Shown piece by piece: positions 5,823-8,656 of a stretch of DNA of 8,656 nt (its first letter is position 1; every line of letters begins with the position of its first letter). The position numbers were made by a program, and so were the translations under genes. This stretch comes from Clostridium sp. CAG:575 (GTDB taxonomy: Bacteria; Bacillota; Clostridia; TANB77; CAG-508): positions 16,036-24,691 of the forward strand of contig FR884564.1 in NCBI GenBank assembly GCA_000435535.1, in the 5' to 3' direction. Below the pieces are notes generated by a model, which was given only the letters and a program-made list of their open reading frames with translations, had not been told where the DNA came from and did no database searches.

Positions 5823-5956
5823 TGGAAGGAACAATTATTTTAAGATATGACAGTTACTGTGAAGATTTAATAAATATATTACTACGAAATGGTTATAGTT
5901 TGTCAATGGAACTTATAGACAATAACCAGAATATAAAAATTTTATATTGTAAATAG
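5822..5956 (+). CDS. 44-aa hypothetical phage protein
   Basis: The ATG overlaps the Gp157 stop codon by one base (TAATG), and its TAG precedes the next ribosome binding site AGGAGG. So it fits tightly between two genes with no spare sequence. The product reads TIILRYDSYCEDLINILLRN in its first half, then a short strand-rich part (SMELIDNN, IKILYCK). A beta-alpha-beta fold is plausible, with a helix flanked by strands. No family recognised. The conserved-looking gap-filling position between the Gp157 and ATPase genes suggests a small recombination accessory protein, but this is inference. Confidence 0.6.
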   Translation: MEGTIILRYDSYCEDLINILLRNGYSLSMELIDNNQNIKILYCK

Positions 5957-5967
5957 GAGGAATATCA

Positions 5968-6610
5968 ATGGGAATACCAGTATTATTAATTCGGAAAAAG
6001 TGGTAGTGGAAAATCAACAAGTTTAAGAAATTTTGATGAAAAAGAATTGGCATTAGTAAATGTTTTAAAAAAGCCATTACCATTTAAGAAAAAATTTGAA
6101 AGTACAATATGTACAGATGATTATCAAACTATATTAAAAGCAATATTTAATACAGAAAAAAAATCAATAGTCATAGATGATGCAGGATATTTAATAACAA
6201 ATCATTTTATGAATAAGCATAGTGCAACAGGTGGAGGAAATGGAGTATTTAATTTATATAATGAAATAGGAGACCATTTTTGGGGATTAATAGAATTTGT
6301 TAAAAACAAATTACCAGATGATAAAATAGTATATTTTATTATGCACGAAGAAAAAAACGACTTTGGAGATATAAAGCCAAAAACAATAGGCAAACTACTA
6401 GATGAAAAAGTATGTATAGAAGGAATGTTTACAATTGCATTAAGATGCATGACAGAAAATAATAAACACTATTTTAAAACACAAAGTGATGGAAGTGATA
6501 TATGTAAAACACCACTTGAAATGTTTGAAGATAAAGAAATAGATAATGACTTAAAAATAGTTGATACAACTATAAGAGAATATTATGAATTAGGAAAGGT
6601 AGGAAAATAA
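5968..6610 (+). pseudogene. Sak4-like/AAA_24 phage recombination ATPase, frameshifted
   Basis: The gene would encode a RecA-fold ATPase of about 213 aa, like the phage Sak4/AAA_24 proteins that promote single-strand annealing and work with phage SSB. The start at 5968 has AGGAGG at 5955-5960. The frame from 5968 reads MGIPVLLIRKKW and stops at TAG (6004-6006). Dropping one base, the C at 5992, gives LIGKSGSGKST, a perfect Walker A motif, and the frame then stays open to 6610. Walker B is IVIDDAGYLI, followed by IVYFIMHEEKND and the family-type end with FKTQSDGSD and CKTPLEMFED. As written, the gene makes a 12-aa peptide only. The TTG at 6047 has no ribosome binding site and would lack the P-loop. 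It is either a fresh mutation (the rest is undecayed) or a sequence error. Confidence 0.85.
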
Positions 6611-6612
6611 TT

Positions 6613-7176
6613 ATGGAAAAAGTACAAGGATATGAAGAAGCTCAAGCAATAACAGGAGAATATGAAAGATTAAATGCAGGAGGATACATATGCAAAATAG
6701 TAAGTGCGAAAGAAGAAAAATCAAAATCAGGGAAAAGAATGTTGGTTTTAGCATTAGATATTATAGAAGGGGATAAAAAGGATTTTTTTAGAAATAGATT
6801 TATTGAAGATAATAGAACTGAAAAAAAATGGCCATCAGGAGCAATTTATAGACAAATGTTAGAAGGAGAAAAAGCAGCAGGATTTTTAAAAGGACTAATG
6901 ACATCATTAGAAGCAAGTAATGAAGGCTTTAAATGGGGTTGGGATGAAAAGAAACTTGCAAATTTAAAATGTGGTGCAATATTTGGAGAAGAAGAATATG
7001 AAAAAATGGATGGAAGTGTAGGAACTACAACAAAAATTAAATTTATTAGAACAATAAAAGCAATACAAGATGGTAATTTTAAGGTCCCAGAACTGAAAAA
7101 ATTACCAGAAAAAGGAGAAGCATTTGAGGATTTTGTTAATTCCGTAACTTCTGATAATGATGATTTGCCATTCTAG
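6613..7176 (+). CDS. Phage single-stranded DNA-binding protein (DUF669-like)
   Basis: A 187-aa protein that probably coats single-stranded DNA during phage replication and recombination. The evidence is the C-terminus, DNDDLPF (181-187). This is the acidic tip with terminal aromatic residue used by bacterial SSBs to recruit partners. The body is strand-rich with tryptophans and aromatic residues (GGYICKIVSAKEE, RMLVLALDIIEGD, FFRNRFIEDN, FKWGWDEKKL, CGAIFGEEEYE), consistent with an OB fold. Phage proteins of this kind are often annotated DUF669. The start has AGGAAA at 6601-6606, and the gene begins 2 bases after the Sak4-like gene. The pairing of Sak4-type ATPase and SSB is a known functional couple. 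No damage is seen. Confidence 0.8.
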   Translation: MEKVQGYEEAQAITGEYERLNAGGYICKIVSAKEEKSKSGKRMLVLALDIIEGDKKDFFRNRFIEDNRTEKKWPSGAIYRQMLEGEKAAGFLKGLMTSLEASNEGFKWGWDEKKLANLKCGAIFGEEEYEKMDGSVGTTTKIKFIRTIKAIQDGNFKVPELKKLPEKGEAFEDFVNSVTSDNDDLPF

Positions 7177-7186
7177 GAGGTAAATT

Positions 7187-7717
7187 ATGGGAAAATTTAT
7201 GGATTTAACAGGAAAAACATTTAATAGATTAACCGTAATAAAGAGAGCGAAAAATAATAAAAAAGCAACTAAATGGTTATGTAGATGTGAATGTGGTAAT
7301 TTTATAGAAGTGCAAGCAGGAAATCTTAAAAATGGACATACAAAGTCGTGTGGGTGCTATTTTAATGAACAAGAAAGAAATAGAAAATACAAAAGTAATC
7401 CACATTATAGACACGGAAAAACAAAAACAAGACTATATAGTATTTGGCGTGGAATAAAAAAAAGATGTTTATTAAGAACGCATATGCATTACAAAGATTA
7501 TGGTGGAAGAGGAATTAAAATTTGTGATGAATGGTTACAAGATTTTATGAATTTTTATAATTGGGCAATGAATAATGGATATAGAGATGATTTAACAATT
7601 GATAGAATTGATGTAAATGGAAATTATGAACCTAATAATTGCAGATGGGCTACATGGAAAGAACAAAATAATAATAGGAGAAATTTTACATATGGAAAAC
7701 AAAATAAAGATGGTTAA
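7187..7717 (+). CDS. Phage HNH-type (AP2/zinc-binding) endonuclease
   Basis: A 176-aa freestanding endonuclease-like protein of the type phages carry between replication genes. The N-terminal part has a cysteine cluster, C32-x-C34-x-C36 and C55-x-C57 (LCRCECGNF, TKSCGC), probably a zinc site. The middle has HYKDYGGRGIKICDEWLQDF. The C-terminal part is the HNH-like nuclease region LTIDRIDVNGNYEPNNCRWA, with Asp-Arg replacing the usual Asp-His. This is typical of these phage proteins, some of which are called AP2-domain proteins. The start has AGGAGG at 7175-7180, 6 bases upstream. Its last 26 bases overlap the next gene. The role may be as a selfish homing endonuclease or as part of phage DNA processing. 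The overlap with its neighbour argues for long residence. Confidence 0.8.
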   Translation: MGKFMDLTGKTFNRLTVIKRAKNNKKATKWLCRCECGNFIEVQAGNLKNGHTKSCGCYFNEQERNRKYKSNPHYRHGKTKTRLYSIWRGIKKRCLLRTHMHYKDYGGRGIKICDEWLQDFMNFYNWAMNNGYRDDLTIDRIDVNGNYEPNNCRWATWKEQNNNRRNFTYGKQNKDG

Positions 7718-8240
7718 GGATAGAGCAGATATTATAAAAGTTGCCCAATATTTTGGATTAAATCTAAACAAATCAAATATGTGTAAATGCTTATGGCACA
7801 AAGAGAATACTGCTAGTTTGTATTTTTCACAATCAAAGCAGATTTTTAAATGCTTTGGTTGTGGTGAAGGTGGAGATTGTATAACATTAGTTTCAAAATT
7901 ATTAAATGTAAATGCTTATGAAAGCGCTAAACAAATAAATAACATATTAGGCTTAGGTGTTGATTTTGGAAGACAAACATCAAGTAATGAAATAAATAGA
8001 TATAAACAAATACAACAAGCAAAAGATAGATTTAAAAAATGGCATAATGAAACATTACAAATGTTGTGTAATTATTTACATAGTTTAAAAGGGTTAGAAA
8101 AAGACAAAAAACAAGATATAGTTGAATATTACATAGACTTATTAATTTTCGGAACAGAAGAAGATTGGTTATGGTTTAAGAAAACAGAAGAAAGGTGGTG
8201 CAAAGAAATTGAACGAAGAGTTGGAACAAAAATTACTTGA
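7692..8240 (+). CDS. CHC2 zinc-finger primase-domain protein
   Basis: A 182-aa protein with the zinc-binding domain of DnaG-type primases but no TOPRIM catalytic domain. The zinc ligands are Cys33, His36, Cys54 and Cys57 (CKCLWHKENTASLYF, IFKCFGCGEGGDC), the CHC2 pattern. The N-terminal helix is like the primase start (DRADIIKVAQYFGLNLNKSN). The C-terminal 90 residues are helical with tryptophan- and lysine-rich stretches and no recognised domain. It probably recognises priming sites and works with the primase-helicase encoded next. The start at 7692 is chosen because AGGAG (7676-7680) lies 11 bases upstream; upstream in-frame codons fall inside the HNH gene. Its end overlaps the next gene by 32 bases, so the two are probably translationally coupled. 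Separate CHC2 proteins are common in phages of Bacillota. Confidence 0.85.
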   Translation: MENKIKMVKDRADIIKVAQYFGLNLNKSNMCKCLWHKENTASLYFSQSKQIFKCFGCGEGGDCITLVSKLLNVNAYESAKQINNILGLGVDFGRQTSSNEINRYKQIQQAKDRFKKWHNETLQMLCNYLHSLKGLEKDKKQDIVEYYIDLLIFGTEEDWLWFKKTEERWCKEIERRVGTKIT

Positions 8241-8656
8241 AGAAAATCCACCATATAATTTAAATGAATTAAATGAAGAAAGTATATTTGATGATAATAT
8301 ATTTAATTGGTTGATAACGATTAAAAGTGTTGGAGAAAAACAAAAACAAAAAAGAAAATTAATAAAAAAAGCAACAGAATTGGGAGTAAAAACAGATTTT
8401 TGTGAGTTTTTGAAACAATGTGAAAGAAAATTTGTAAAAGAAGAAAAACAACAAAATAAACAAAATATGTTAATGAAACAGTCACACAATGAGATTGGAG
8501 ACAAATTATTACAAGATAACAATATGTATATATTTGAAAATGATATTTGTATTTATGAAAATGGTGTATATAAAAAGAATGAAAAAGATATAGAAAGAAA
8601 AGTGATTGAGTTGGTTCCTGATTCGACAATTCATTTTAGGAATGAAGTTTATCAAT
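8209..8656 (+). CDS. Phage primase-helicase (D5/P4 type), 5' part
   Basis: An open frame of 149 codons continues past the window end. It has no ATG near its 5' end; the in-frame TTG at 8209 has AAGGTGG (8192-8198) 10 bases upstream, so a TTG start is proposed. The frame is closed upstream by a TAA at 8143. The first 90 residues are lysine- and glutamate-rich helices (QKLLEENPPYNLNELN; KRKLIKKATELG). After that comes MYIFENDICIYENGVYKKNEKDIE, which matches the start of D5_N-type domains of phage and plasmid primase-helicases. The ATPase domain would lie beyond the window. The expected role is DNA unwinding and primer synthesis, with the CHC2 protein as zinc-binding partner. The call rests on the short D5_N-like segment and context, so it is likely but not certain. 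Confidence 0.7.
   Translation, partial: MNEELEQKLLEENPPYNLNELNEESIFDDNIFNWLITIKSVGEKQKQKRKLIKKATELGVKTDFCEFLKQCERKFVKEEKQQNKQNMLMKQSHNEIGDKLLQDNNMYIFENDICIYENGVYKKNEKDIERKVIELVPDSTIHFRNEVYQ

Noticed and set aside
6047..6610. TTG-started 187-aa protein as the intact ATPase gene
   Set aside because: No ribosome binding site precedes it and it would lack Walker A; the motif is recovered only by joining it to the frame starting at 5968.
8169..8629. Minus-strand frames of 117 and 102 codons near the right edge
   Set aside because: They are antisense to the CHC2 and primase-helicase frames, have Phe/Leu/Cys-rich products and no plausible start signals.

Overview
The window looks like the chromosome of a very AT-rich, low-GC Bacillota bacterium, probably a clostridium-like anaerobe. 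The reasons are the A-rich coding strand, AGA-dominated arginine codons, strong AGGAGG-type ribosome binding sites, TGA used as a stop, and the presence of RbgA and Mini-RNase III, both Bacillota ribosome-assembly or rRNA-processing factors. It spans the left junction between host chromosome and an integrated temperate phage (prophage).

Host side (1-2028, + strand): the 3' part of an unrecognised protein gene, then rbgA (circularly permuted GTPase of 50S ribosome assembly), mrnC (Mini-RNase III), and a tRNA-Glu(CTC) gene. The tRNA has its own consensus promoter, whose -35 box overlaps the mrnC stop codon.

Phage side (from about 2029): directly after the tRNA 3' end come a rho-independent terminator and a tandem 11-bp repeat. 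The minus-strand lysogeny module follows: a tyrosine integrase, an intervening terminator hairpin, and a long LexA/CI-type S24 repressor. A 180-bp divergent control region holds four matching 17-bp operator-like sites. Two of them overlap the -35 boxes of the two opposing promoters. The rightward early operon starts with a Cro-like protein and an excisionase-like wHTH protein, continues through several tiny genes, and reaches a DNA metabolism module: Gp157-like protein, a 44-aa protein, a Sak4/AAA_24-type recombination ATPase, a phage SSB ending in DNDDLPF, a zinc-binding HNH-type endonuclease, a stand-alone CHC2 zinc-finger primase domain protein, and the start of a D5/P4-type primase-helicase that runs off the window.

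How it fits together: the integrase inserted the phage at the 3' end of tRNA-Glu(CTC), and the repressor keeps the rightward operon silent from the operator array. On induction, Cro- and Xis-like proteins would shift the balance, and the recombination (Gp157, Sak4, SSB) and replication (CHC2, D5) proteins would be made. The most notable defect is one extra base directly before the P-loop of the Sak4-like ATPase gene, which breaks the reading frame. It is either a real inactivating mutation or a sequence error. I see no clear undescribed defence or RNA system; the best leads are the operator array, the unusually long repressor, the int gene lying behind a terminator, and the unnamed small genes.
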